Origin: Enterobacteriaceae bacterium 4M9
Lineage (GTDB): Bacteria; Pseudomonadota; Gammaproteobacteria; Enterobacterales; Enterobacteriaceae
Assembly: GCA_010092695.1 (NCBI GenBank)
Contig: JAADJJ010000001.1
Span: 3,782,001-3,846,000, forward strand
DNA: 64,000 nt
Reading direction: 5' to 3'
The notes under the pieces are model-generated. The model was not told where the DNA came from. It saw only the letters and a program-made list of their open reading frames with translations, and did no database searches. This document shows, piece by piece, positions 1 to 8,436 of this stretch (the first letter of the stretch is position 1; each line of letters begins with the position of its first letter). The position numbers and the translations under genes were made by a program.

Positions 1-2
1 CG

Positions 3-311
3 TGGGGTGAAACCTCAGCACGTTCCGTCTCGGATGAGTTCGGCAAAACGCTGTATGTCGAGAGCGAAGAAAACGACGCCCAGATTGCCGAGCGCCTGGC
101 CTACGTTGCCAAAGACAAAGGTGCAACGCGCGCGCAGGTGGCGCTGGCGTGGCTTTTAAGTAAACCGGCGATTGCCGCACCGATTATCGGCACCTCACGC
201 AAGGAGCAGCTTGATGAGCTGCTGGGAGCGGTAGATTTACAACTGACACCTGAGGAAATTGCCGAGCTGGAAACACCGTACCGCCCCCATCACGTGGTGG
301 GGTTTTCATAA
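3..311 (+). CDS. yajO: YajO aldo/keto reductase, C-terminal part
   Basis: The gene is open from the left edge of the window, so only the last 102 codons are present. The fragment begins WGETSARSV and contains the aldo/keto reductase C-terminal signature around APIIGTSR, part of the NADPH-binding site, then ends HHVVGFS. It closely resembles E. coli YajO, an NADPH-dependent aldo/keto reductase sitting beside pgpA and thiL as here. YajO has been linked to 1-deoxyxylulose 5-phosphate supply; that role is family knowledge. It converges on pgpA, with repeat copy A in between. Confidence 0.9.
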   Translation, partial: WGETSARSVSDEFGKTLYVESEENDAQIAERLAYVAKDKGATRAQVALAWLLSKPAIAAPIIGTSRKEQLDELLGAVDLQLTPEEIAELETPYRPHHVVGFS

Positions 312-852
312 CCAACCGCTCCACAGGCTAATGTCAGACGTTCAGGCAAAAAACTCATACTCATAACTGGCAGCGCCATACATCGCGATAAGAGCGCACA
401 GGCTCACAGTGTGGGGTTGCTGGCCCCCGCTGAAATCGGCGAAGCGTTCACGGCTGGCCGGGGCGGGCCGCAGGGATGCGGCCCGAGGGCGCGATTTACA
501 GGGACGTTACCTCGCGCCCGTACCCGATAAGCCAGACGGGATAAGCTGAGCGTACCGCGAAGCGGCGATTTCCTGGCGGGGTCGCGGGGATTGTTAAGGG
601 GGATGCGAAAATCCCCCTTAACCCGTTCACCACAGATGAAATCCCGCGAATCATCGGGCTTCAAGTGAACGGAATATCCCACAAATATACATGTTCCTGG
701 AAGGTGCCCAACCTCAAATGAAAGGAATATCCACTTAACCTAAAACAATCCCCATCACCCCGCAGACAAGCAACTCCACCGTAAACGTGCCACATAAAAC
801 AAAAAAGGGCGCTACCGTCCGGTAGCACCCTTTCTCACTAAACCAAATACAC
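312..852. other. Convergent intergenic region yajO / pgpA
   Basis: Apart from repeat copy A, I see no gene in these 540 bases. Near 803-835 there is a short inverted repeat around GGGCGCTACC / GGTAGCACCC followed by a T-rich stretch, which could serve as a terminator for the genes converging here. Confidence 0.5.
406..680 (+). repeat. Dispersed intergenic repeat, copy A (full length)
   Basis: This roughly 275-base block fills most of the gap between yajO and pgpA. It begins ACAGTGTGGGG, continues with CCCCCGCTGAAATCGGCGAA, carries a core around GCGGCGATTTCCTGGCGGGG, then a hairpin of GGGGGAT / ATCCCCC type, and ends near AAGTGAACGGAATATCCC. The same segments in the same order occur at 19332-19605 (full length) and, inverted and shortened, at 58095-58260. 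A 92-codon open frame on the minus strand is not conserved as protein in the other copies and I do not regard it as a gene. Confidence 0.8.
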
Positions 853-1368
853 TTAAATCAACCCAATCGGCCACTGGACGCTAATCAGCCAGATAATCGC
901 TGCCGACAGCACCCCGGCGATAATGTCATCGACCATAATTCCCATGCCACCATGCACATTCCTGTCAAACCAGCGAATTGGCCACGGCTTCCACATATCC
1001 AGAATGCGGAAAATCACAAAACCAGCCGCCACCCAGCGCCAGTCCATCACCGGGATAGCCATCAGCGTTATCCACATGCCGACAAACTCGTCCCAGACGA
1101 TGCTGCCGTGGTCGTGCACCTTCATATCCTTCGCCGTGCGGCGGCAGATATACACACCGATGCAGATGCTGAACATCACCACCAGTGAATAAAGCTGCCA
1201 CGGCAGAAACGTCAGTAACCACCAGAACGGAATAGCCGCAAGCGATCCCATTGTGCCAGGCACCACCGGACTCAACCCGCTGCCAAACCCGGTCGCCAGC
1301 AGGTGCCAGGGATTGCGCATACTCAGGCGACGCTTCGCCTCGGCCTTACTGTTGCGTAAAGTGGTCAT
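853..1368 (-). CDS. pgpA: Phosphatidylglycerophosphatase A
   Basis: The 171-residue product is the usual length for PgpA. It is an inner-membrane phosphatase that removes phosphate from phosphatidylglycerophosphate to give phosphatidylglycerol. Visible hallmarks are the N-terminal GFGSGLSPVVPGT segment (residues about 28-39), several hydrophobic helices and the C-terminal MVDDIIAG acidic motif. Its start lies inside the 3' end of thiL (23-base overlap), the same translationally coupled arrangement as in E. coli. It is the last gene of the nrdR-ribD-ribE-nusB-thiL-pgpA string. Confidence 0.95.
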   Translation of the reverse strand: MTTLRNSKAEAKRRLSMRNPWHLLATGFGSGLSPVVPGTMGSLAAIPFWWLLTFLPWQLYSLVVMFSICIGVYICRRTAKDMKVHDHGSIVWDEFVGMWITLMAIPVMDWRWVAAGFVIFRILDMWKPWPIRWFDRNVHGGMGIMVDDIIAGVLSAAIIWLISVQWPIGLI

Positions 1369-2323
1369 AGCCTTTCAGTTCCATTGTCACCGGTTTATCA
1401 CCCATCATGTAGTTTATGCCGTCGGCGGGAGCCGTGACCTGGCCGATGCAGGTCCAGCGCGCACCCAGGTGGCCCAATGCCACATCCAGCGCCCCGCGAT
1501 TAAGCTCCGGCACGGTAAAGCACAACTCATAGTCTTCACCGCCGGACAGCGCCCAGCGCAGCGCCTGTTCATGCGAGACGCTTGCCGTGAGGGCCTCAGA
1601 TAATGGGAACGCATCAAGATTAATACGTGCACCACAGCCGCTGGCGTTGAGGATATGAACCAGATCCGAGGCCAGCCCGTCAGAAAGATCGATAGCGCTG
1701 CTGGCAAGACCGCGCAGCGCCTGGCCTTGCAGAATACGCGGCGTCGGGCGCAGATGGCGGCTCGTCAGATAATCAGCATGCTCGCGGCTGTCCACCTGCA
1801 ATGTCTTTTGCAAAATCGCCAGCCCTGCCGCGCTGTCGCCCGGCGTACCGGTCACGTAGATCCAGTCGCCAGGCTCTGCGCCACTGCGCTTAAGCGCGCG
1901 CCCGGCGGGCACAAAGCCGTGAATGCCCAACGTCATCGCCAACGGCCCGCGCGTGGTATCGCCGCCAATAAGCTGCATGTCGTAATAATTCAGGCGTTCA
2001 AACAAGCTATCGCTAAACGCCTGTAGCCAGGCGTCATCCACCTGCGGCAGCGTTAACGCCAGCGTCAGCCAGGCCGGGTCGGCCCCCATTGCCGCGAGAT
2101 CGCTCAGGTTCACCGCCAGCGCCTTGCAGGCTAAATCGGCCGGATTGATGTCCGCCAGAAAATGAATGCCAGACACCAGCGTATCTGTGCTTATTGCAAG
2201 TAGCTGTTTATCTGGCACAGTCAACAGCGCGCAGTCGTCACCAATCCCGGTTTCGACGTCGCGGCGCGCGCTGCGTGCGCGGTCAAAATAGCGGGCTATC
2301 AGCGAAAATTCACCGTTTGGCAT
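1346..2323 (-). CDS. thiL: Thiamine-monophosphate kinase
   Basis: The 325-residue protein phosphorylates thiamine monophosphate with ATP to give thiamine diphosphate, the last step of cofactor synthesis. It has the PurM/ThiL superfamily motifs: GIGDDC near residue 27, STDTLVSG, NLSDLAAMGA, GGDTTRG and DLSDGL, whose aspartates hold Mg2+ and nucleotide. It follows nusB by about 57 bases and overlaps pgpA. No thiamine riboswitch is visible upstream, consistent with its place as an internal operon gene. Confidence 0.95.
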   Translation of the reverse strand: MPNGEFSLIARYFDRARSARRDVETGIGDDCALLTVPDKQLLAISTDTLVSGIHFLADINPADLACKALAVNLSDLAAMGADPAWLTLALTLPQVDDAWLQAFSDSLFERLNYYDMQLIGGDTTRGPLAMTLGIHGFVPAGRALKRSGAEPGDWIYVTGTPGDSAAGLAILQKTLQVDSREHADYLTSRHLRPTPRILQGQALRGLASSAIDLSDGLASDLVHILNASGCGARINLDAFPLSEALTASVSHEQALRWALSGGEDYELCFTVPELNRGALDVALGHLGARWTCIGQVTAPADGINYMMGDKPVTMELKGYDHFTQQ

Positions 2324-2380
2324 AAAAACGCCTCTGGCTGGAATAGAAAAGAAGGAGGCCGGAGAAACCGGCCTCTGGGA

Positions 2381-2800
2381 TTATTTCTTGCGGGGACGAA
2401 TATGCGGTGCAGCCTTGTCGAGCACGCCGTTAACAAACTTATGGCTGTCTTCTGCGCCGAACGTTTTCGCAAGCTCAATGCCTTCGTTGATAGCCACTTT
2501 GTAGGGCACATCATCACGTTTAGCCAGCTCGTAGAGCGACACGCGCAGCACCGCCTTTTCAACCTGACCCAGCTCATCAAGCTGGCGCGACAGGTAGGGC
2601 GTCATCAGGTCGTCGAGATACTTGCTGTTGGTCGCCACTCCAGAGAGCAGTTCACGAAAGTACGCAACGTCAACATCCTTAACGTCCTGTTCTGCCAGGA
2701 ACTGGTATTCAACATCGGCAATATCGTTTTTGGATATCTGCCAGGAGTAAAGCGCCTGAACGGCACACTCACGGGCGCGGCGACGAGCAGCAGGTTTCAC
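2381..2800 (-). CDS. nusB: Transcription antitermination factor NusB
   Basis: The 139-residue all-helical protein has the NusB N-terminus with RRRARECAVQALYSWQ. With NusE (S10) it binds boxA RNA and promotes antitermination of rRNA operons. The length matches E. coli NusB, and it sits between ribE and thiL as expected. It begins 22 bases after the end of ribE, consistent with cotranscription. Confidence 0.96.
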   Translation of the reverse strand: MKPAARRRARECAVQALYSWQISKNDIADVEYQFLAEQDVKDVDVAYFRELLSGVATNSKYLDDLMTPYLSRQLDELGQVEKAVLRVSLYELAKRDDVPYKVAINEGIELAKTFGAEDSHKFVNGVLDKAAPHIRPRKK

Positions 2801-2822
2801 ACAATTCCCCTTACTAAATTCT

Positions 2823-3293
2823 TCAAGCCTTGATGGCTTTCAGTACATTAATCATTTCAAGTGCGGTCAAAGCGGCTTCCGCACCTTTGTTGCCAGCTTT
2901 AGTGCCAGCACGTTCGATAGCCTGTTCGATGCTTTCGGTAGTGAGTACGCCAAACGCAACCGGGATTTCGCTGTCCTGTGCCACATGGGCCAGGCCGTTG
3001 CTGGCACCGCCTGCAACGTATTCAAAGTGGGCTGTGCCACCGCGAATCACCGTGCCAAGCGCGATAACCGCATCGTATTTACCGGTTTTTGCCAGCACAC
3101 CCGCAGCCAGCGGCAGTTCATAGGCGCCCGGCACCCATACCACAGTAATATTAGCGTCTTTCACCTGACCAATGCGCTTAAGCGCATCAACAGCGCCTTC
3201 AAGCAGGCTGTCGTTGATGAAGTTGTTAAAACGCGCGATGGTGATGGCGACGCGGGCGTCAGGAGCGGCTACGTTAGCTTCAATAATGTTCAT
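2823..3293 (-). CDS. ribE: 6,7-dimethyl-8-ribityllumazine synthase
   Basis: This enzyme condenses 5-amino-6-ribitylaminouracil with 3,4-dihydroxy-2-butanone 4-phosphate, the penultimate riboflavin step, and normally assembles as a 60-subunit shell. The 156-residue product is nearly identical to the E. coli protein, with motifs VWVPGAYELP, GTVIRGGTAHFEYV and the VAFGVLTTES loop. An in-frame ATG lies two codons further upstream (3299). I chose 3293 because AAGGA then has proper spacing and the product matches the family's usual MNIIEA start. It is named ribE in E. coli and ribH in Bacillus. Confidence 0.95.
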   Translation of the reverse strand: MNIIEANVAAPDARVAITIARFNNFINDSLLEGAVDALKRIGQVKDANITVVWVPGAYELPLAAGVLAKTGKYDAVIALGTVIRGGTAHFEYVAGGASNGLAHVAQDSEIPVAFGVLTTESIEQAIERAGTKAGNKGAEAALTALEMINVLKAIKA

Positions 3294-3405
3294 ACTCATC
3301 CTTAACGGGTTCAGTTAGCCCCCGCAGGGGGGCGGATTCTATCATAATCTTTCACGCGCTGCTTACGGTTTTCACCTTTGCGGCGCGCAAGGGGTACGTT
3401 TATCG

Positions 3406-4521
3406 TCAGTGGTGTGCAGGCGTGAGCGTGACACGCAAATCCGGGCCCATGCGGCGCACGTCACTGAAGGTGAATTCAGGTGCCTGTGCCAGACGCTCAA
3501 GCCCGGGCAGCTGGCACAGCCCGCGGGCATCGCTGCCTAAAAGTGTCGGTGCGATGTACACAATCAGTTCATCCACCAGCCCTGCCTGCAACAGCGCTCC
3601 CGCAAGACTCGCACCGGCTTCCACCCAGACTGAGTTAATCTGGCGTTTACCAAGCACCATCATCAACGCCACCAGATCCAGATGGCCGTTGTGCTCAGGC
3701 AGCAGCAATTGTTCCACGTCCTGCGGCCAGCTTTCATCACCTGCGCGCGTGCGGGCAAGCCAGGTCTGGCCCGGTTCAGAGATTAGCCGATGTTCCGGCG
3801 TCACGCGGTTCTGGCTGTCAACCACCACGCGCACCGGCGTGCGCAGCGACGCCTGCGGATACAGCGCGCGGGTATCATCATCAAGCTCGTTCCAACGCAC
3901 CGTCAGCGATGGGTTGTCTGCAAGCACCGTGGCGCTGCTGGAAAGAATAGCGGCACTCTGCGCACGCAGACGTTGCACGTCGCGCCGGGCCTCAGGCGAG
4001 GTAATCCACTGGCTTTCGCCACTGGCCATCGCCGTGCGCCCATCAAGCGAGGCGCCCATCTTAAGCTGAATCCACGGAAACCCGGTGCGCATGCGCTTGA
4101 GAAAACCGCGATTAAGCGCTTCAGCCTCGTTCATCATCAGCCCATGGCTGACGTCGATACCGGCTTCACGCAGACGGTTCAGACCTCGTCCGGCGACCTG
4201 CGGATTGGGGTCCTGCATCGCAGCTACTACTCGGGCAACACCGGCAGCAATCAGCGCCTCGCAGCACGGCGGCGTGCGTCCGTGATGGCTGCACGGCTCA
4301 AGCGTAACGTAAGCCGTCGCCCCCCGCGCCTTATCGCCCGCCATGCGCAGCGCATGCACTTCGGCGTGCGGCTCGCCGGCACGGTAGTGAAAACCTTCGC
4401 CAACAATGTCGCCGTCGCGCACGATAACGCAGCCAACGTTAGGATTTGGCGCCGTGGTGAAACGCCCGCGGCGCGCAAGCATGAGCGCGCGCGCCATGTA
4501 GATTTCATCACGCATGAGCAT
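3406..4521 (-). CDS. ribD: Bifunctional riboflavin deaminase/reductase RibD
   Basis: This two-domain enzyme deaminates 2,5-diamino-6-ribosylamino-pyrimidinone 5'-phosphate and then reduces the ribosyl side chain. The N-terminal deaminase domain has the HAEVH and LEPCSHHGRTPPCC zinc-binding motifs (residues about 50-90). The C-terminal reductase domain starts near residue 150 with LKMGASLDGRTA. The ATG at 4521 overlaps the nrdR stop as TAATG, which suggests translational coupling. A second in-frame ATG at 4515 would give a product aligned with E. coli RibD. The upstream SD-like AGGA fits either start. Confidence 0.94.
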   Translation of the reverse strand: MLMRDEIYMARALMLARRGRFTTAPNPNVGCVIVRDGDIVGEGFHYRAGEPHAEVHALRMAGDKARGATAYVTLEPCSHHGRTPPCCEALIAAGVARVVAAMQDPNPQVAGRGLNRLREAGIDVSHGLMMNEAEALNRGFLKRMRTGFPWIQLKMGASLDGRTAMASGESQWITSPEARRDVQRLRAQSAAILSSSATVLADNPSLTVRWNELDDDTRALYPQASLRTPVRVVVDSQNRVTPEHRLISEPGQTWLARTRAGDESWPQDVEQLLLPEHNGHLDLVALMMVLGKRQINSVWVEAGASLAGALLQAGLVDELIVYIAPTLLGSDARGLCQLPGLERLAQAPEFTFSDVRRMGPDLRVTLTPAHH

Positions 4522-4970
4522 TAATCCTGTAAGCGGGCAATTTCTTCACCAAATTCGCGGATATCTTCGAAGCTGCGATAGACCGAAGCAAAACGAATGT
4601 AGGCTACTTTATCGAGTTTTTTCAGTTGTTCCATCACCAGGTTGCCAATCTGCTTGCTGGGGACTTCGCGCTCACCGGTCGCGCGCAACTGTGACTTGAT
4701 GTGATTAAGCGCCATTTCCACGTCGTCGGCGCTAACCGGACGTTTCTCTAACGCCCTGAGCATACCGCTGCGCAGTTTGTCCTCGTTAAACGGCTCGCGC
4801 ACGTCGTTACTCTTTATCACGCGCGGCATGACCAGTTCGGCCACCTCAAAGGTGGTAAAGCGCTCATGGCACACCAGACACTGGCGGCGGCGGCGCACCG
4901 ATGAACCTTCACCAACCAGGCGGGAGTCGATGACTTTGGTGTCCACAGCCTGACAAAATGGGCAATGCAT
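4521..4970 (-). CDS. nrdR: NrdR transcriptional repressor
   Basis: The 149-residue protein represses ribonucleotide reductase genes in response to dATP/ATP. The N-terminal zinc ribbon is visible as CPFC (Cys3, Cys6) and CLVC (Cys31, Cys34), followed by an ATP-cone domain beginning around PRVIKSNDVREPF. It is the first gene of the nrdR-ribD-ribE-nusB-thiL-pgpA string and its length matches E. coli. Confidence 0.96.
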   Translation of the reverse strand: MHCPFCQAVDTKVIDSRLVGEGSSVRRRRQCLVCHERFTTFEVAELVMPRVIKSNDVREPFNEDKLRSGMLRALEKRPVSADDVEMALNHIKSQLRATGEREVPSKQIGNLVMEQLKKLDKVAYIRFASVYRSFEDIREFGEEIARLQD

Positions 4971-5121
4971 AACGCCACCTGCAATAAAAATAAATGATAA
5001 CTAGTTTACCCTGAACTGGCAGGACTACAAAACGCCGCACGCTTTGAGAGTAAGACGCTAGGTTTTCTGATATTTTGCCCCTATTCTTAGTTAACTTACT
5101 GAACGACGGGACACTTTTATT

Positions 5122-5700
5122 ATGACAAAACCAGGCCTGAAGCTGCTTCTGGCAGGAAGTCTGCTGGCCCTCGCCACCGCTGGCGCGCACGCGACTGAGG
5201 TAAGCCAGGTCACACGCCAGGTCAGCGCACTCAATCAGCAGATGGACCAGCTTAACCAGCAAACCATCAAGCTCAAGCAGCAAAACGCGCTGAATGCCAA
5301 ATCCAACAGTGGCGTGTACCTGCTGCCGGGTTCAAAAACACCAGCCCAGCTGAAAAGCCAGCTTGGCATGTTGCAACTGTCATTGACCAACGTCACCACT
5401 GATGCCAACGGCACCCGCGCAACGCTCAATATCCGTGGCGACAGCAGCGGGCCACTGCCCGCGTTTACCGCCCAGGTTGTCTGGGGCCAGATTCTTGGTA
5501 CAACGGACAACTATGAAGAGGTCAACCCGCTAACGCTGCCGGTCAGTGCGCCAGAAAGTGTACTGGTGCCAAGTGATGTCGCGATTCCTCTGGAGATGCC
5601 CGGCATTCAGTCAAACCAGCTGGGTTTTATCCGTATTCACGATATTCAGCCGTCGGATCCTAACTGGCGTCCAGGCCCGCGTTCACCGTTTAGCCAGTAA
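5122..5700 (+). CDS. yajI: YajI family protein (DUF3251) without a lipobox
   Basis: The 192-residue protein aligns over most of its length with E. coli YajI: a heptad-like Q/L-rich segment (residues about 30-57), NSGVYLLPGSKTPAQL, and a C-terminal LGFIRIHDIQP. E. coli YajI is a lipoprotein. This protein has no cysteine at all. Its N-terminus reads LLALATAGAHA then TEVSQV, a signal-peptidase I type sequence predicting a soluble periplasmic product. It also carries a short proline-rich C-terminal extension (residues about 178-192). A strong hairpin terminator follows at 5758. Function is unknown. Confidence 0.85.
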   Translation: MTKPGLKLLLAGSLLALATAGAHATEVSQVTRQVSALNQQMDQLNQQTIKLKQQNALNAKSNSGVYLLPGSKTPAQLKSQLGMLQLSLTNVTTDANGTRATLNIRGDSSGPLPAFTAQVVWGQILGTTDNYEEVNPLTLPVSAPESVLVPSDVAIPLEMPGIQSNQLGFIRIHDIQPSDPNWRPGPRSPFSQ

Positions 5701-5757
5701 CCGGCCCCTGCGGCCTGGCGCATCACGCTCTACTTCACTGTTTTGATACCGCATTCC

Positions 5758-5787
5758 CCTTCGCACCCGCTGGTGCGAAGGCTTTTG
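5758..5787 (+). terminator. Intrinsic terminator after yajI
   Basis: A perfect 10-base stem CCTTCGCACC / GGTGCGAAGG with loop CGCT is followed by CTTTTGT. It lies 58 bases after the yajI stop codon. Confidence 0.8.
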
Positions 5788-5871
5788 TCGCGACAGTAAT
5801 CCCCCGCAAATAACGCTTACACGTGGACAAATCCGACAAAATCGGTAGAATCGCGGCGTTTTATTCTTCGC

Positions 5872-5950
5872 ATCGTGAACGCAATCGATTACGTGCGTAA
5901 TGATATTGTGAATAAGAACATATTTTTGTGAGCGTGGGTTTTTATAATAG
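5872..5950 (+). promoter_or_regulatory. tsx promoter region with CRP-like sites
   Basis: Two half-conserved CRP sites are visible: CGTGA-N6-TCGATT at about 5874 and TGTGA-N6-ACATA at 5907. A near-consensus -10 box TATAAT follows at 5943-5948. E. coli tsx is controlled by CRP with CytR at a closely similar sequence, and by DeoR further upstream. Regulation here is inferred from that similarity. The remaining bases of this 340-base gap (5788-5871 and 5951-6041) show no gene. Confidence 0.6.
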
Positions 5951-6041
5951 TCGCGCCGGAGTTAAGCCTCACGGCAGCAACATAAAAAAGCAGGATCCCT
6001 GACTCCGTTTTAACCGGATGTATTAATAAAATAGTGGCGAA

Positions 6042-6902
6042 ATGATGAAAAAATTGATGTTAGCAGCGGGTGCGGCTATCGCACTTACCAGCTCTTTTAA
6101 CGTGACGGCTGCCAGCGGCAATAGCGAATATGTTTCCGACTGGTGGCACCAGAGCGTTAACGTGGTAGGCAGCTATCACACTCGCTTCGGACCGCAACTG
6201 CGTAACGACACCTATCTGGAATACGAAGCGTTCGCGAAAAAAGACTGGTTCGATTTCTACGGTTACGTTGATGCTCCGCGTTTCTTCGGCGGCGACGGTA
6301 ACTCACGCGGCATCTGGAACCACGGTTCACCGCTGTTTATGGAAATTGAGCCTCGCTTCTCCATCGATAAGCTGACCGGCACCAACCTGAGCTTTGGTCC
6401 GTTCAAAGAGTGGTATTTCGCTAACAACTACATCTACGACATGGGCCGCAACAGCGCCAACCGTCAGAACACCTGGTACATGGGTCTGGGCACCGATATC
6501 GACACCGGCCTGCCGATGAGCCTGTCACTGAACGTGTACGCAAAATACCAGTGGGAAAACTACGGTGCAGCCAATGAAAACAGCTGGGACGGCTACCGCT
6601 TCAAAGTGAAATACTTTGTCCCGCTGACCGACCTGTGGGGCGGCAAGCTGAGCTACATCGGTTTTACCAACTTTGACTGGGGTTCCGATCTGGGCGATCA
6701 GCCAAACCGCTCCAGCAACTCCATCGCCTCCAGCCACATCCTGGCGCTGAACTACGATCACTGGCATTACTCCATCGTGGGTCGTTACTTCCACAACGGC
6801 GGCCAGTGGAAAAACAACTCCACTCTGAACTTCGGTGAAGGTGACTTTGGCGTGAAGGCTAACGGCTGGGGCTACTACCTGGTTGCAGGTTACAACTTCT
6901 GA
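6042..6902 (+). CDS. tsx: Nucleoside-specific outer-membrane channel Tsx
   Basis: The 286-residue precursor has a signal peptide ending near VTA (residue about 23) and a mature beta-barrel ending in aromatic GYNF, the outer-membrane C-terminal signature. Hallmarks include DWWHQSVNVVGSYHTRFGP and WNHGSPLFMEIEPRFS. Tsx carries nucleosides and is a phage T6 and colicin K receptor in E. coli. Compared with E. coli, the segment between SDLGD and NSIASSH is about eight residues shorter (QPNRSS here), so one predicted surface loop is trimmed. The ATG lies at 6042; an alternative ATG is the next codon. Confidence 0.96.
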   Translation: MMKKLMLAAGAAIALTSSFNVTAASGNSEYVSDWWHQSVNVVGSYHTRFGPQLRNDTYLEYEAFAKKDWFDFYGYVDAPRFFGGDGNSRGIWNHGSPLFMEIEPRFSIDKLTGTNLSFGPFKEWYFANNYIYDMGRNSANRQNTWYMGLGTDIDTGLPMSLSLNVYAKYQWENYGAANENSWDGYRFKVKYFVPLTDLWGGKLSYIGFTNFDWGSDLGDQPNRSSNSIASSHILALNYDHWHYSIVGRYFHNGGQWKNNSTLNFGEGDFGVKANGWGYYLVAGYNF

Positions 6903-6940
6903 TTCATCTTACGCGCAGCCTCGCTGCCATACAGATGCAA

Positions 6941-6970
6941 AAACCGCGGCATTAAGCCGCGGTTTTTATT
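6941..6970 (+). terminator. Intrinsic terminator after tsx
   Basis: The stem AAACCGCGGC / GCCGCGGTTT with loop ATTAA is followed by a T-rich tail, about 40 bases after the tsx stop. Confidence 0.85.
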
Positions 6971-7402
6971 TGCACGGTGGTTACGTTGCAATGCAGGCAT
7001 TTATGTAGTTGCGCCTGCATTTATCACACAGGCAACACACGCAAACCGCGCCTCTTTTTGCTCTTTGCCACACTCCACTTACGCAACATCCCCAGACTAA
7101 AACTGCGCGTCTGGCCCCAGAGCGCCTACCGTCCAACACTGAAGCCTGGTAGCCGAAAACTCCGACTGATAGTAAGAGCGTCACCGTATTCGCGGCTGTT
7201 GCCTGAGCAAATAACGCGCTCTGGGCCAACAGGCTCACGCGACATAAACGCTGTGAAAAGCCACCTGCTTCGCCCCACAGGGGCGTACTTAACTCCCCTA
7301 AACCTCTGCCTGTTCTGAGCGATTAAAATCCAAAGATGATATGGCACAGCCAAAAACCTGTTGCTGACCAGCGCCACAGAAGGTGATGTTCATGCAGAGA
7401 TA
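6971..7402. other. Intergenic region tsx / secF (yajD position)
   Basis: E. coli has the HNH endonuclease gene yajD in this position. None of the reading frames here encodes an HNH motif or a recognisable remnant of one. The short open frames on both strands have no family resemblance I can see. I see no RNA gene. Confidence 0.5.
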
Positions 7403-7432
7403 AAAAAACCGCGGCCTGGGCCGCGGTTTTTG
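7403..7432 (-). terminator. Terminator of the yajC-secD-secF operon
   Basis: The hairpin AAAACCGCGGCC / GGCCGCGGTTTT lies just downstream of the secF stop. It is flanked by A and T runs and could work in both directions. Its stem nearly repeats that of the tsx terminator. Confidence 0.85.
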
Positions 7433-7454
7433 GTGTACCAAAGAAGTCTCGCCG

Positions 7455-8426
7455 TTACGGCAGAATAGACGGCTGGTCCGCCCCTTCTTTTTCCACTTTC
7501 AGCTGCTGAATGTGCTCACGCTTCATGCCCATCTTCAGCGCCAGTGCAGACGCCACATAGATAGACGAGATGGTACCGATAGACACACCGATAAGCATCG
7601 CAAGCGAGAAGCCCGCCAGCATAGCGCCGCCGAAGATATAGAGCATCAGGACCACTACAAGCGTGGTGCCTGATGTCATCAACGTACGGCTCAGCGTCTG
7701 GGTCAGGGACACGTTAAAGATTTCATAAGAGGTTCCGCGACGAATTTTGCGGAAGTTCTCACGAATACGGTCCGATACCACGATACTGTCGTTAAGCGAG
7801 TAACCGATAACCGACATCAGCGAGGCGATGATGGTCAGGTCAATTTCGATATGGAACAGCGACAGCACGCCCATCGTAATGACCACGTCGTGCGCAAGCG
7901 AAATAACTGCACCGAGCGCCAGACGCCATTCAAAGCGAAAGCCCACGTAAATAAGGATGGAGATAAGCGCCACCAGCAGCGCCATGCTGCCCGCCTGCGC
8001 CAGATCCGCCCCCACGCTTGGGCCGACAAACTCAATACGCTTAACCGTCGCATTCTGGCTGGTCGCCTCGTTAATCACGCTCACGACCTTGCTACCCAGC
8101 ACCTGGCCGCCTGACTCACCTTCTGCCGGTGGCATACGTACCATCACGTCACGGCTGCTGCCAAAGTTCTGCAACTGCGGGTCGGCAAAGCCAGCCTTCT
8201 CCAGCGCGCTACGCATGACATCCATTTCAGCCGGTTTTTCGAGGTTGATTTCAATGACGGTACCGCCCGTGAAATCCAGCCCCCAGTTGAAGCCGCGCAC
8301 GCCAATGATAATCACCGACGCCAGCAGCAACAGCCCGGAAATGGTAAAGGCCACGTTGTCCCAGCGCATAAAGTCATACACTTTACGGCCGTGATTGAGT
8401 TGTTCAACGGTATATTCCTGTGCCAC
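7455..8426 (-). CDS. secF: Protein translocase subunit SecF
   Basis: The 323-residue inner-membrane protein partners SecD and YajC and helps SecYEG release exported proteins using the proton gradient. It has one N-terminal membrane segment, a periplasmic P4-type domain including GGTVIEINLEKP, then five membrane segments with the conserved SVIGYSLNDSIVVSDRIREN motif. The C-terminus is EGADQPSILP, as in E. coli. It starts 10 bases after secD. Confidence 0.97.
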   Translation of the reverse strand: MAQEYTVEQLNHGRKVYDFMRWDNVAFTISGLLLLASVIIIGVRGFNWGLDFTGGTVIEINLEKPAEMDVMRSALEKAGFADPQLQNFGSSRDVMVRMPPAEGESGGQVLGSKVVSVINEATSQNATVKRIEFVGPSVGADLAQAGSMALLVALISILIYVGFRFEWRLALGAVISLAHDVVITMGVLSLFHIEIDLTIIASLMSVIGYSLNDSIVVSDRIRENFRKIRRGTSYEIFNVSLTQTLSRTLMTSGTTLVVVLMLYIFGGAMLAGFSLAMLIGVSIGTISSIYVASALALKMGMKREHIQQLKVEKEGADQPSILP

Positions 8427-8436
8427 AACTCACTCC

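Noticed and set aside
404..682. 92-codon minus-strand open frame in repeat copy A
   Set aside because: It lies entirely in the dispersed repeat. The matching region of copy C has no start and meets a stop within a few codons, and copy B gives an unrelated protein sequence in the same place.
6977..7377. Open frames in the tsx-secF gap as a diverged yajD
   Set aside because: None carries HNH or paired zinc cysteines in the right spacing; they look like random frames.
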